A DNA stretch of 64,000 nucleotides from Centropus unirufus (GCA_013397695.1 VYZI01000170.1:907014-971013), one strand, 5' to 3'; numbered from the stretch's first letter, positions 1 to 14,177 are shown. The notes: generated by a model not told the origin, from the sequence alone. A program made the numbers and translations.

Positions 1-3000
1 TTTGTGGAGCTCCAGCCCTCCTGTGGGCTTTCATCCCTGAGAATTTATGGAAAGCAGTGCTAGGGGAGGGCTATTTGCAGTCCAATCCTAGCGGGATTAT
101 TTATAAAGCCAACACCTAAGAGCCCCCCTAGAGCAGCAGTGGGATCCTCAAAGCTGATGCTTTGTACAGATTTCTGTACAGATGGGGTTATCTGCAAACA
201 GCAGTGGGACACTTCAGGAATGATATTGTTTAAAGGACTAATTTCACTTAATTCAGAGTCCTATTGACTTCAAACACAGGTAAAGCTTTCCTAAGGCGTG
301 TAAGACGTTGCTCAGAACGTCAATGTTTGGAAGCATCTGTTACATTATGCTTAGCCTAAAATATTTATTTTTGGTTTTAGTTTATGTCTGACCTGACAAA
401 AATAATTCTGGTAAATGAATCTGTGATAAATAGTTTCTCCTAGTGTCTTGTTTCTTCGATGCTGATAACACTGATAGAGCCGAAGCTTCCTCAGTCTCAT
501 AAACCAAATGAATGATTCATAGCCCCTGTCTCTACACAGCAACTCTATTTATATGATATATAAATACTGCATCGTCTTAATCATACATCTGTATTCATTT
601 TGATGGGAAGGCAATTAGTTCTCTCTAGCACAGCTCTATTTAGTGACTTCCTAATCTGCTGGAGATTAATTATTCCTGAAACAAATGTTAAAATGCACTT
701 GCAGTGATCAACAAAGCATTGCACCACGCTGTCCCCATCGCTCCCTGCAGGAGCTGGACCCGTCCCTGCTGCTTGGCACTGGGGTGGGAGCACGGGCGGG
801 CACCTCCCTCTTCTGGCCCGGCAGTGGTCTCGTACAGTGGGGATATCACATCAAAGGATCTTTTTTTTTTAGGAAATCTTGCAGGCAGGTTAATACCATA
901 GCCCTAGGAAGCACCAACAAGTCCAGGAAAACATTGACTTCATCCTCTGCAAAGCCGTGCCAGGCCAAGCAGTCCCCAGCATGGGGGAGGCGAGGTTGGC
1001 ATGGTGCTGCGTCCCAAGCTGTGGCACAAGGTTTTATGGGTTCTGCCATCACCATATGGACTGCTCCTCCCCACAGCAGCAGCAGGGAAATGCAGTGTCT
1101 GGTAAATACTTTTAAGTCAGTAACTCGTGCCTCAGAGTAAGCAAGAGGTCCGATAACAGGGCTTTTGACTATTTGAGTTAAAGCATCTCTGTGTCTTCTG
1201 GAGCCATTACACTTGTATAAACAAATATTCAGAGGCAGGGAGAGATGATCCTGACTGAAGAGGAGCCCAGGCTTGGCTCGTGGCCTAAGCTATGCCTAGG
1301 ACTAAACAGAGCAGCTGAAGAGGTGCTGGTGACACGCACAGGCTGGCATCCAAGCTTTTTCCCATGTTCTTCTGTAATTATGCCAACTGCTGAGGCACCC
1401 GGAGCTGATCCTGGGGAGTTTTGCCATTTTGCAGTCCCTTGCAGGAGTTCAGAGTCCCACCCCTGTGCTCAAGTGTCCCAGGGGACAAACAGTGACTGCA
1501 GGCTGCCGTGTACGCTGCTGTCCCGAGTGCCCCCACTGCCACGCGCTGGTGTCTTGGCAGGGGATGGCATAAGTGCCACTGGTCACCCCTCTGCCGGGAA
1601 TGCATGTGGCGAGTTAGAAAGACCAATGCAAGAACAAACCAGCCCGTCTGCAGTTAATTGTCTCTACTCTCAGCAACTGTAGAGAGAAGCAAAAAAAAAT
1701 CAAATCTGTGCAGTTTGTATTTGTTTGTTCCAGGGCCGATGTTCTCAAAGTTATTTCTACCCTAAGCAGTGGTCAGGAGAGAGATTTTTCTGACCATTGT
1801 AAGTTTGAGGGTCACCGGTAGATGCCAAGAGCATCGTTCTTGTGGTGCACTCGCTCTGGTGAAATGCAGGAGCTCATCCTGGGCAGCTCCTAGCGGGGAG
1901 GGGAGCAGGGGCACCCTGTCCCCCTGCAGCCACAGCCCCAAAAACTCCCTGTCTCAAACCACGGTTTTGGTTACGTGCTCGCCTGCTCTCTTTTTGTCTG
2001 CAGGATTGGAAAAGGGAAAATGAAGCTACGTGATTTTGCAGGCTTAGGTAACAAAGTTAGGATCAGTAAGTGTGCTCCACCTTTGAGTTTTTAGAATATG
2101 GAAGTGGTTCTGGTCAAGGAGCGAGTTTGCAACATGGAGTCAGGTTTCATTTTTAAATGTCTCTTTTTCAGCCTAGAAGAAATAATGCAAGGCTAAGGCC
2201 AGTGACAGAGGCTGTTTCAAAAATACTTGGGTTTGTTTTCTGAGCACCAAATTGTAGACGCTCTAGATTTAAAAGATGTTCTCTCCCAGCGTCCATGCAC
2301 AAAAATACTGAAGACATCTTGTGAGCTGGTTTCCTGGTTCCCATGAGCGCAGTTCCATAATCACTAGATAATCTGCAAGAGCAAAAGAACCAGAAATACA
2401 AGATAGATTCATCTTTAACAGCTTAAGGAGAGCAGGGGGATGAAAGGAAACCACAACCCTTCAAATATTAAAAAACAGAATAAGATCTCTAAGAGCTTGC
2501 AAGAAACTCTTCCCCGGTCACGTTGCCTGACCGTAGCCATGCAGAAGCTCCTCTCTCTTTGGTGGTGCACAGGAGATGGGCACGCATTTTATGTTTCTTG
2601 CTCTCCTGTAGCTCCCAGCCCCTCTGTGGGCAGATGGGTACTCATTCAGCATGGCCGTGGGAGCTGGAGCAGCATCTCACCTGTGCGGACACGACTGCCC
2701 ACCCAGCTGGGAACGGCTGCTGTCCAGTGGGAACCAGGAGGTGCTGGGAGCTCCTCTCCAGGTGACCTGGGCCACCTCAAACGAAACAGTTTGGCAGCTG
2801 TGAAAAATTTTCTCAGCTTAACCCTTCTGGATGCATCTTGATCTTTTTGTTTTTTTCCATAGTGTATATAAAGCCACACAAACGGCTTTTGCCAAAGCAA
2901 ATATTTATGGAGTGTGTTTTGCAGAACAGGAATGCTTTGCTGTGCGAGCATCCCCTGGGAGCTGGGGCACTACATCTTCAGCAGAATCTCCAAAGGCCGT

Positions 3001-5560
3001 GCTCTCAAACCCGCTTTCTTCCAAAGGCAAATTTCTCCTGTTGATTGGTCTCATACATGGAGGAGGAGTTAATTTTCCTTTGTTTCAGGTTACCTGTCCC
3101 CTGAAATCCCAAGTGGAGCTGTAATGCCCAATGTAAGATCCAGGCAAGGTTCTATGGGATGAGAGTTTGGCCTGGGGAAGCCCAAGCATCTGAGTGCTGC
3201 GGAATGTCTTGCAGCAAAAACATTGCTGTGAGATGTCATTTCCACCCCTGGAATCCCTTTTTAAGCATTGAGATCTGTCATAATTATGTTTACTCTTTTC
3301 ATTACCCAGCGTTGTTGTTTTCAGCTCGTGCTCCTGCCTCCCCTCCTGCCAGGGATGCTGGCAGGCACCGCGCACCTCAGGTTCTCCCAGTTCTGCCTCT
3401 TTTTGCAGCAGAGCATGATCACACTGACACACCAGTTCTTTTTTCTTTTTAAAGATGAAAAGAGCAGTTTCTTTAGAAGTTTTTTGTTAAATGCATAATC
3501 TTGTTGAGCAAAACCAGCTTTCTTTTATCTTGCTTAGCCTTTCAGCACGCGTTTGTTCATGCTTGATCTACAAAGTGGTTTAACTTTTGCAAAATTTCAT
3601 GCATGTCGTAAGTTGTTTTCTCTTGGTTTTGGGCTTAGAGTGTGATTTGTCAGAAAGACAAAGCAAATGACACAAAGCCAGGCTTGTCCTTCAGGCACTT
3701 GTTGCCTCAGGTTTTGTGGTGTTTCCCTCTCACAGTAAATGGGCTGCGGCAGCAACCAAGAGCAAGGGTAGGAACTGGAAAGCTCCTGTGATACAGGGCA
3801 GGGAGGAAGGGGAGTCAGTTTGCAGCCTGTGTTTTATTGTAAACTGTAGAATCTGGGGCCTGGAAAATTCAGGATGCCAAGCTGTTAGGATTGCTCCTAC
3901 AGTCGCTCAAGCAGAGAGTAGGCTCTCTCATTCATGACACTAACAGCAGGAAGAAAATTCACAAGCTAGTGTTTGCAGTTGGAATGTCTCTGTAGGTGGG
4001 GGTGGTCTGGAGTCCCCGTGCACCCTGAACAGGGTGGCCAGGACATTGCTGGGGATTGCCAAGGTGCTGTTTGGACTTGGGTGTGAGCTGGTTTTCACCA
4101 AAGGAACATTGTGAAAACAGCCTGGACACCCAAGGAAAAAAACAGATGGGCTGCGTAGATGTCCAGCAACTTTCCCAAGCACTGCCCAGGGAGAGAAGTG
4201 TAAGCTGGCAATCACAGTCTGGTGGTAAGCTATAAAAACCAGTCGATATTCCTTCTTTGGGAAGACATTGTCTTCCCAAATGGATACACAGCACTCCCGA
4301 AACAGCTTGGCCACCAAGGCAATCTGTTAAACCAAGTGACAAAATTGGGTCAATGATGTGCCTGCCATTTCATTGTTTCTGTGCCCCTCTATTTAAAACA
4401 TTTAACAATCCAATGCGTGCTGAATTTTCATTGCCCGCTCTTCTGCTGGCCGGGCGTTCTGAGGAGCACAGCAACAGACGCTCTCCGTGCAAGGAGATCT
4501 CTCCCCGCGTTAGCCCGTGCTGAGGGCGGCAGCACCAGGGAAACACCCTCACGCTGTACCACTGCCTCCCCCAAGAACGACCAAATTCCCCCGTGGAAAA
4601 GCTATATGATCGCAAGATACTTGTCTGGGATGCACCACCATTCCACTGTGGAGCTGCAGTGAGGGAACCCAGCTGTTCCCTGGAGCAGGCACAATCCTAA
4701 GGCTGCTCTGCATGGCTTTGGGTTGCACCCTGCGTGCTGGCACTCTGTGATCAGCTCCCTTTGTGTTACAGAGCAGCACGAGGCCATGGACCCAGCCCTG
4801 TGCTGTCCCGGTTGATGCTCAGAGCGGGAGATGCAGCACAGGCACAGCAGGGCTCCCCACCAAGCCTCCCCCTGAGCTCCAGCTCTGTCTGGGGACGGCC
4901 AGAGCCAGGTGTGGCTGCTGAAACATCGTGTTTCTCAGCCAGGGGTAGACTTGTCCTCTCCTAGTTTGTTCAGCCCTTTGTTGGACCCGTTCATGACCAC
5001 CACAATATCCTATTCCCATGAGCTCCACTTCTCGGGATTCAGTGGGAATCCGTTTTGTTGTTGTCCCTCTTGCTGTCTGCATTCCAAACCCACCCAATTG
5101 CATAGCAATTAAATATCCCTGTAGAAGAGCAGTTTCAGTTGCGGGGTTGTCTCCCCTCGTTTATCACCCCCCCATTGATTATTACCTTGATCCATCTCAG
5201 CTTCGCTCCTTGGAAAAGGTCTCTGCAGAAGTAGGTGTTGTTCACCAAGCCAAGCTCAGGCTCTCCAGCCACGGATGCTTTGCTGACAGCGTCCTGATTT
5301 GGCAAAGATGAGCTTCCATTGTTGTAGCTCCCTAAAGAAAAACCACATCTGATGTGTAGATCAAATACCTAGATTCAATCTAACATTCCCACCATAAATT
5401 AAGGTTGTTAAGCTGCTATCTTCAATGACCCGCCCTTTTTTTTTTTCTCGGTTATTTTTCCCAGCACTAATTAATATCTCTCTAAACTCTTTGACTATAT
5501 ACAATTTCTTCTATATTTTAACCAGGCAAGAGCCTTTACTCCTCCTGCATTTGGGGAAAC

Positions 5561-5595
5561 AAAAAAAAGAAAAAAAAAAAAAAAGAAGGAAAAAA
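5561..5595. repeat. A-rich low-complexity tract
   Basis: An almost pure adenine run broken by a few G residues. It could be a decayed retroposon tail, but no element body was recognised on its 5' side. Confidence 0.8.
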
Positions 5596-6376
5596 TTGCA
5601 CCAGAACCAGAATTTTAGTAATTACTTTTGCAGCAAGAGATTGTGTTTCTTTTAAAATATATCAAGCATCTCACTCACAGTGAATTGCGTGCATTCTGTC
5701 CCTGAAAGATTTTAGTGCAGCTGTGACCTTGGAGGGTCTTGAAGAGAAGCCCTTTATGTTTGAATTGCTATCCTGACATGTAATGAAGAGGTTGCCATGG
5801 CAAATATGCAATTTTTTTATGTAATCAGAGAAAATAAGTGAATAAACCACATCAGATTGATTCATAAGTTATCGCTGCTCGAAGCAGTAGTATCCCCTCT
5901 CTGCCAAGACACAGTCAAAGCTTTGTGGGTTATAAAAACCAAACAGGCGCATTAGTGTTAAATTTAAATGAAGCCATTTGAATCAGTTTTGCTTCCTTTG
6001 CCTTGCAGGTTCAGAAGTGTTCAATTACATCACAAAACAACCAAACCCCAAAAAGCTTCCCGTGCTTCACAGAACGTACACAGACATTAGCCCCAACAGG
6101 TCTTTTGTGTTCTACCACTCCCCTGCACAGGGGGAAGAAAACCCCCATTGTATGCACAAAGACGCTAAGAGCACCTTATATTTGGCACTATTATCTGATT
6201 ATATACACATAAATCTGCTTATACAATTCTACTCCAACACCAGGGAATTGTTTTGCCAGCCATTTGTGCTCTTGTAGCTTAAATCTTGCAGCCCTGTTTT
6301 AAAAAATTACTTAACTCTTCCAATTCTGTTGCACCCCGTTGAAAGTAACCTCAATTATTTTATCTAAAATATTGGA

Positions 6377-6399
6377 ATTTTATTTTATTTTATTTTATT
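6377..6399. repeat. (ATTTT)n microsatellite
   Basis: Four consecutive ATTTT units plus a partial one. Simple repeat only. Confidence 0.85.
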
Positions 6400-8929
6400 C
6401 AAAACGGTCCAGTCATAGAAAGTGTTAAATTTTTAGTGTAAATCGTAAATTAAACTTTATTTCTGCTTATGTGCTTCCTTCTTCCATGGCAGCTCTGGTG
6501 CCGCGTGACTGTGCTGATGGCATCCCGGGGCAGTTGTGTTCGTGGCATTATTGTGACTAGACTGATCTAGGCCTTATCTCAGCAGCCAAGTAGTCTGAGA
6601 CGCCTCCACAAGGAAAAAAACATGATTTGGCCTCAAGTTGGTCAATTTTCAGTCTATGTCTGGTAAAGCGAAGAGAGAATGGAACAGAAAATATGGTTTT
6701 GGTGGAAATTTTGAACCTTTTTACCCCCAAAAAAATTTCACACGGAAATGTAACTCCTGACAAATACTTGTAGGCGATATTCCTCATCTAATCCAAGGGG
6801 AAAATAAGGACTGGCATAAGGGGCACCAGGATGCCTGGGCTCGTGCGGCGGAGCTGCCGTTGCCAGGGCTGGGAGCATCACCCCCACCTGTGGCAGCTGC
6901 AGCCGCCTCGGGTACCAGCGCAGGGTGAGCGGGTCTTAGTCCGATCTCCCAGCTGTTCCTTCCTCACGCAGTTTGCACATTTTCCAAAGGCTCAGTGAGG
7001 CAACTAACGCCGTGGTCTGCGATGCCATTCAGCAATGTTTAAACTCCCCTAAATGAAATGACCGGAGCCCAGCTGTTCCTGCCCCGTGACCTTCCCACAC
7101 TTCCCCTTTGCAATCTCTTCCCAGCACTCGGTGAACCCTCCAGGTGCTCAGGAATGCTGCACGGCCAGGAGAAGGCACCGCTATTCCCACCCGCCCCCTG
7201 CTGCTTCTGACTCCCGCATTCCCACGGCTGTTATTTCACTTTACACGCTGGTCCTGCACCGTGGAGCCTGACCCAAGGTCACGCAGTGGGATGGGACAGA
7301 GGAGCGAGCTCTGAGCTCTCTGGTGGCTGCTCCTGCCCCTGTGGCCTTCTCTGGTCTCACCGGGCTGAGGAGGTCCTCATTCATCTTCTTCATGAAATGA
7401 CAGGGCTCTGCTCTCAAGGACTTACCCTGTAAAGTCCTTCCACTGCCACTGAAGGGCCAGCAGACCCCCCTCTAGCGTGATTTTCAGCCAGAGGCGTTCA
7501 TTGCCAGGTTTTCACATCCCTAGGTCTCAGCTGGTGTCTCAGAGGGCACCAGCCATCGTGTCCCACCAGCTTCGGCACAGGAACGCGGCCCTGAAAACTC
7601 CTCTGGAGGAAGAGGAGTTTCAGTTCTCCTTCCGTTGCTTGACCAACCGTGCTGAAAAGGGCCTGATCCTGCAAACCTATGCTCTCTGACATGTCTTTTC
7701 TCAAGCCAGAGGAAAAAGTTGGGAAACTGAAAAATCCAGAACATGTTCCCACCTTACATCCCCGAGGATGCTTCATGCTCCCCTTGGCTTGCACATCTCT
7801 CTGAGGCTGCACGCTCAGCCCAGATAAAATCCAGCCAGGGTGTCAGCTCTCTGCGTGCGTGGTCAGATGCAGTGATGTAAGGAGCACAGCCCTTGTCGGA
7901 CACGTTGCTGACTAAACCCCAACTTCATCTTTGTTCGCGATGTTCTGCCTAGGTCAAAGTGAGTTAAACAGTCAGAGGAGGATAAGAGGAGATAAAATGC
8001 CTTCTTGTCTTTTTTAAAGGCAGGGGATTTAAAAACTATAAATAGACCTAAAAAGAAAATATTCTATCAAATAAAAGACCCAAGTAGTCCCACTTAAGAG
8101 AATTTAGCACTCTGCTCGATACACAATGTTTTCAAATAATTTACAAGCTTGCTTGGAAAATATCGAGTGCAAAAGCTCCTATTGGCTTCCACGGGGCAAT
8201 AATTTATCCTGATGATGGAAATCTACTTGTTATGATGTCAAGCTGGGCTGTAGGTGAGGAAGCGCTGTTGTGGTTTGTTGGGCTGGCCAGTAAATAGGGT
8301 TACAAAACCCTGTGCCTCAGGACCAGCAGTAGCAGGTCAAGTATTTACATGCTCAACACAGTTTGTGTTTACAAGGACAGGCTGGTTTGCAAAACTGTTT
8401 GTGCTACAGGGAGAAATGTTTCCATGCTTGGAAGGAGGCAGTGAGAGCATGGAAATCTCTGTGTTGTGGGTGCACACATCACCACTGCGGGGTTTGGGAC
8501 AGCGGGAAAGGGCTCTGGGTGGAAGGGAAAGGGCGAGGGGACAGCCAAGCGCTGGCACTGGTGGTGGGGAGCGCAGGCAGAACTGCCAGCTCCGTCCTGG
8601 GTGGTGGGGGTGAAAGCTGAGCCCAGAAGAACCCATGAGCACCGGGTCAGGGTGGCCAGTCTGGGCTGGGGCCCCTGCAGCACTGGGTGAGGGGCTCGGC
8701 ACCCACGACCCACGGGAGAGGGGCAAGTGCCCAGCAGAGACAGAGGACAAACCTCTGGGCAGAGACTCTGGAAATTAAGGGCAGTTGGGATGGCAGGAGG
8801 AGAACGGGGCTGCTCACCTACCCCAGCTGAAGAACCCGGGTCAGCAAGCCAATGTAAATGTTTTACCTGATCGCTGCTTCTTACACACTGCAGCTTTAAA
8901 CCACGCTCATTAACCCATCTGTAATTAGC

Positions 8930-9630
8930 TGCATGGCTTACAGTTCCTTCAGGCTAGAGAGTAGAGTGGAGAGGAACCTCAGGAAGTTCAACCAAGTCAT
9001 GTTAAGAGTGCTGCGCCTCAGGGGAACGACCCCTGCACCAGGACGGTTAAGGGGCTGCCTGGGAGCCGATCTGCGGAGAAGGACCTGGAGTCCTGGAGAA
9101 CAAGGGGACCACGAGCCAGCGCTGGGCCGTCACGGGGATCACACCAAGGGGATCGGGCGGCACGGAGAGGAGCAGCCAGCGGGTGCAGGGAGGTTCTCTG
9201 CCCCACTCTGCCCCACGGAGGCCACAACTGGGGTCTGTGTCCAGTTCTGGACTCCTCAGCTCGGGAGAGACGGAATGACTGGAGAGAGTCCAGCAGAGGT
9301 CACGGAGATGAGGAGGGGCCCGGGGTATCTCTCTATAGGGAAAGGCTGAGGGATCCGGACCTTCTAGGCTGGAGAGGAGCAGGCGGAGTGGGGATCCCAT
9401 CGGTGTCCGACGGACGGGGCCAGGCTCTGCGCGGTGCCCAGCGCCAGCACCAGGGCACAAACTGCAGCACGGAGGCTCCCCCCGAGCCTCAGGGAACGCT
9501 TCTTTCCCCAGGCACCGGGGCAGATCCCACCCCGCCTGGACACGCTCCCGGGAGCTGCTGGAGGTGACCCCGGGCTGGGCTGGGTGAGCCCCAGAGGGCC
9601 CTGCCAGCCCCACCATCCCGGGGCTCAGAG
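8930..9630 (+). mobile_element. CR1 LINE, 5'-truncated 3' portion
   Basis: The order of recognisable blocks follows the end of the avian CR1 reverse-transcriptase ORF and its 3' UTR in sense orientation. A GAGAGGAACCTCAGGAAGTT-type block comes first, then a block for a cap-like ACAAGGGGACCACGAGCC stretch, then GTCCAGTTCTGGACTCC, GAGAGAGTCCAGCAGAGG, GGAAAGGCTGAGG, GGTGCCCAGCGCCAG and GGCACAAACTGCAGCACGGA, and finally a block corresponding to the CGCCTGGACACG and GCTGGAGGTGACCC part. Many indels break the frame, so it is non-functional. It is unusually CpG-rich for an old copy. An apparent 208-codon antisense frame across it is a by-product. Confidence 0.85.
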
Positions 9631-12600
9631 GAGGAGGGGATGACTTTGCCCCCACCTCTGATCTGTTCTGCAAACTGAATTCGATCTTTCTAAGCCGTTT
9701 TTCCCTTTTCTCTCACGCCGAGGATGTCCCCCGGCTGAGCGTGGGGCTGTCCATGGGGCATCTGGGATCCGAGGTGGTGCCCCAGTGAAATCCCGAATGG
9801 AAATCCTCAATCCCGAATGGAAATCCCCAGTGAAATCCCGAATGGAAACCACCAGGTGAGGGTGGACTTGCAGCTTTAACCCTTCCCTGTGTGGAAGCGC
9901 AGGGCGCTGCTCACAGCCAGAAGGGATTGAAGGGATGTGGGTGATTTTGGGGGGAACTGGCTGAGGTCTGTGAGGTTAAAAGGAGGTGTTTAACCTCATT
10001 AAAGTTGCTTCATTATAAAGACAAGGGCAAATGTCTCAGCTGTTCTGGACGGGGCCCAGTCAGAGGGCAGAAGGGAGAGCCCAGCAGTTGTTAAAGCCAC
10101 TGATCCCGGGCTCTGGAAACAGAATGGGAGCTGCAGGTTTTCCTGGAATGCTGGAGGTTGTACAAACCCAGCTCCTTTCAGCTGACACGAGGGAAGTAAA
10201 ATAGGTTTTCTGAGTGGAAAACTGCCAATTATCCCAGGTTGTTGTGGTGGTTGGGTGACTCACGCTGGACTTGGTGAGCCTGTTGGGGAGATCTTTTTGA
10301 AAGGCACTCCAGGTTACAGAGCTCTTTGTGAATAAGGCTTCCACAATTTCGAATGGGCCTGGGCAGAGAGGTGGCTGCAGACACAGCTCCGAGCTGCGCA
10401 GACGGGGCACGGGGAGCCTGGGGCAGCCCAGGACCAGGTCCCTTCAGGCCAGGCGTTCTGCTGGCACCCAGGGCAGGGGGAAGGGTTTCACCGGCTGCTC
10501 GGCGGCTGCAAGATCCTTATTAAAAACAAACAGAAAAACCCCAAATGCCCCTCTCCAAAAAAAAAACCTCACAGCCAAGCCCCCATGGACGTTACTTTAT
10601 AAAAGTTTCTCTGATCTGGGTAATTAGAGAGAAAGACAATGTTTCTTTTTTTTTTTCCTGTGGAACTCCTGTTCCTGCACAGGCTGTGAGGGCTGGTGTT
10701 TTCCAGCCTGATGCTTTATTTACAGGTCATTCCAGCCTCAGGCAGAGCAAAAGAAAATTTGCCCTAAATATTTGTGATCAGGAAGAAAAAGTCATGTTTA
10801 TAAAAAGAGGGAATCAGACTGTGGTAGGTTGGCGTGTGTGATCACCTGATTCAATATTTACCAAGGGATTCTGCTTGTGGAGCAAGTCTTGAAGGAGTTT
10901 CAGACCACACTTAGGCTGCAGGGTCACCGGGTGGCAACCAAGGCGGATGCATCCTGTCCTTGGTCCCTCTTTTACCACTTGTGTTGGAAGAGTTGCAGGG
11001 ACCAGCGAGCGCTATTGTCCATGGGAAACAGAGCACAGGACACAAAATAAAGCATCAAAAGCACCGGAGCAGGGCAGGAATACAGAAAATGCCACAGCTC
11101 CAGTGGATAAAGATGTCCACCAACCTGGGAGTTCAGGCATGATTCATAAATGCAAAACATAAAATAATATGCTTAATTAGCCTATGATTACATATTAATT
11201 ACCTTTCTGTGGCCTGTACACACGGGGGAATAAAAGGTCTCTAACCAGAATGGATCTGTTTCCTCAAGGGAACAGAGGACGGGTATGCGCCAGAGGAAGC
11301 CACTGGTGGGGATTGCTCTCTCTTGCCAGGTCTGCTCAGATACCCTTTTGCAAAAATTACCCGGTGCAGTTCCCCTCAGAGGGGAAAAAAATCCCTCTTT
11401 TTAGAAGCCGTGTGTGATGTGCACAGCCCCGTCCTCTGCCCCACTGCTCCCCCCTCGCTGGCTGAGGTGGGGGAGGCTGGGATGGGGGCAGGGGGTTTCA
11501 CTTGGAAAGCAGCAATGTCAGGTACAGAATAAAACTTGTTCTCCTCGCCAGTAAACACATCCCAGCTTCATTTCTGTCCTCGTGGTGGCTCTGTCAGCTC
11601 TGACAGCCACAACAAGGGCACTGCAGCCTGGCAAATGTGGGCCGGGAAGGAAGCACAACTGCTTTAATGATGCTCTGTGTGGGATGGGAGGAGGAGCAGC
11701 CAAGGAAAAAACACCTGCAGGAAGGAATAAATCCCCTGGGATGTGGGAGCCGAGGGCCAGGCAGGGCTGGGCTGCAGCAGCCCAGGTCAGACACGGGACC
11801 CCAGCCCCATCCGTAGCTCAGGGGCTGGGAATCCCTCCAGTCGTGGCATCCTTAGTGTGGGATCGATTGGGAATGCATTCTCCATGGAGGCTGCCAATGA
11901 GACAAGCGAGTGCTGGAGCAACCTGCCTGACTTTGGTGTGACTGGCACCCTCCGGCCCTCCAAAATACAGATAAAGTGAGTGTAAAGGGGCCTCCTTAAA
12001 AAATCCAAAAATCCTGGGCAGTTATCCCTGTGGTTGCAGTGAGGAAAAAAGCAGCACTGTACTCACTTTTTTTTTTACCTTACTTAACTTCTCAGTAATT
12101 TAACATCATCCAATGCATGCAATAGAATGTACACGTGACATCAATTTTGCTATAAATGCCAAGAAATTTCTATGCAGTTTATAGAAACCATGACAGATCT
12201 TTAAAACAAATAGGTTTTTTCTCTTTTTTTTTCCTTTTTTTTTTGTTTTTGCATGACTTTTCAGTGTTGGCTGTTTAAGGAATCTGAAAATTGAATCCAT
12301 CCATCTGGCACTGGGAAAACAAACAACATATTTGTCTCTGTATTCTCTCTTCACTCCGGCACTTAAAGACCCTAAATGCAATGAAGTAAATGTGAAACGA
12401 TAGGGGAAGAGAGGGTTCTAATCACTTCCTGCTCAGTTTATTGGCTTGGTTATGTTATATAGAGAGAATCTGAATTATTTACCAAAATTTCTTCCGTAGT
12501 CTTGAGTAGACAAAAACTTACAGAACTTCTGAAAACGTGCAATTGGTAAAATACCATGAGGTTGTCTGAAAACACAGGCATCAGTCTACAAGGCTGTGTT

Positions 12601-14177
12601 TTGTGAGGTGAAGTCGCCAGGGCCACAGGGACTCTTGCCATCCCAGACTCTTACCCACGTGTGTACCGAAGCGCATCACAGGAGGCTTTTTCAAGAGACA
12701 CTAAGAAGAAGCCCCAGTCCAAGAGAATTATCAAAACCTCAATAATCTGGTGTTGCGCGCTTAGGACTCCATCGGTGTTCGGAAATGATGCCATTGTTCC
12801 CTCCGTTTCACCAGTCTCCATCAGGATTCCTCAGGCAGCTCATGGGCTGACGGAGGTTCTTCTCCATCAATCCTTTTCTCCTTTTGGACACGGGAGGAAT
12901 GCCAGGAGATGGACGATGGATTCTCACCGAGCCCAGCTGGTCCCTCTGTGGATTGTCCTCATTAGTAAAATGCAAGAAGCCACAAATTCTCTTCTTCCAC
13001 AGGCAGAATGAGATCGCTTCAGAAATTCAGTTACCTGGGGTTCTCCACTCTACAGTGATATTCCCAGATTCTCCCAAGGCTTCACCCACAGTGGTTTAAT
13101 ATAGGATTTCTTTAGTTTTTCCTTTTTTTTGGAATAATAATAGGTATTTTCAGGAGAAAGTTTTGGTCGTGGAGAGCAGGTCCTGGTGCCGGGTGTGTGT
13201 GAGCCTGAAACCCAAATCCTTAATTTACTCGGTGTGTGCAGATCCCCAGCAGGAAAAGGCAGCGATTAAACCTGTCTGAGGATCTGGCCCATATTTTCTC
13301 ACTTTCTTTTGCCTTTTATGTAGCAGTGAGATCCTTCGCTGGCCATCTAAACAACATGCTTCATGGACTGGTTTGAAGATTTAGAATCCTCTCACGCTGA
13401 AGGATAAACCTGATATTCTTCCCTCTAGAGAAGGCATTTTGGCCTTCAACAGCATGAAATCACATCATTCAGATACTGATTACATTTTGAGAACAGCAGT
13501 AGGAATTTCAGGTTGTCAATTTTTATATTTGTGTTTAGATCAGCCGGGGATTAAACATTCTTCACCTTGCTAAATGAGAGAAAACTGTAAAGCGTTAATC
13601 TTTATCAGAAAAGCTATAAGCACAGTAGCCCAATTATTTTCATTTAACGCCCTCCTCTTCTCTGTAACCTTGGTCACGTAATCAGGAATGAAAATCATTA
13701 TCTATTTCATTCACATCTGTTACTAATTTTTTGAAGCCTCCTTTAAATCTGATTAGAACTTCTCATCTAAACCCAACGAATTCTGAACTCAAGGCTAAAA
13801 TGTATCAGGTTAGCTTAGTAATTCTCATAATATTTTTATTTTCTCTTCCTAATTGAATTTGTTCATTGATTTGCGTTACTGTTCTCCTGCCCAGTTATTA
13901 TTAACTGTTTATGAAATGCCAAGGGTATACAGTGCACTGTGAAGACACTGACAGCAAATTGCTTTCCTGGTTAATACAGCCCATCATTTCTGTCCCTTGC
14001 CCAGGCAATTTGCTCCGCATCTCCTGCAGCTCTGCCTCCCCACTCAGCTCTAATAAGGCCATTTCTTTATGGCTTATGAGGAATGTATCTGAAAGGTTAA
14101 CTCTGCAGGACTGACCTGCATGAGCATCATGAGTTTTGAGGGACTTGTACCAGTGGTGGTACAAAAGATGGAAAGCT
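9631..14177. other. Intergenic DNA, no gene recognised
   Basis: Non-coding sequence with one small tandem repeat (9778-9855) and scattered poly-T/poly-A runs near 10647, 12070 and 12225. About 13500-13900 is an AT-rich, CpG-poor stretch with little low complexity, which is typical of conserved non-coding elements around developmental and hormone-receptor genes; this needs alignment to confirm. No open frame has protein-like features. Confidence 0.55.
9778..9855. repeat. Short tandem repeat, three degenerate units
   Basis: The core ATCCCGAATGGAAA occurs three times at a spacing of about 20 to 25 bp, preceded in two units by CAGTGAA. It lies shortly after the end of the CR1 copy. Confidence 0.85.

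Larger units (their letters stand above)
1..8929. other. Intergenic DNA upstream of NR3C1, no gene recognised
   Basis: No open frame here has a recognisable domain, and none is flanked by convincing splice sites with protein-like composition. Open frames are at most about 150 codons, as expected by chance. The stretch is mixed AT/GC non-coding sequence with an A-rich run near 5561-5595 and an ATTTT pentamer run at 6377-6399. The segment around 8005-8235 has few CpGs and looks compositionally constrained, but without alignment this is only an impression. Undetected non-coding RNA or distal alternative first exons of NR3C1 cannot be excluded. Confidence 0.6.

Noticed and set aside
5018..5311. 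A 97-codon open frame with a protein-like look
   Set aside because: No domain, weak start context and no splice or neighbour support; its length is within chance expectation.
9047..9673. A 208-codon antisense open frame
   Set aside because: It lies antisense to a CR1 retroposon and has no domain signature.
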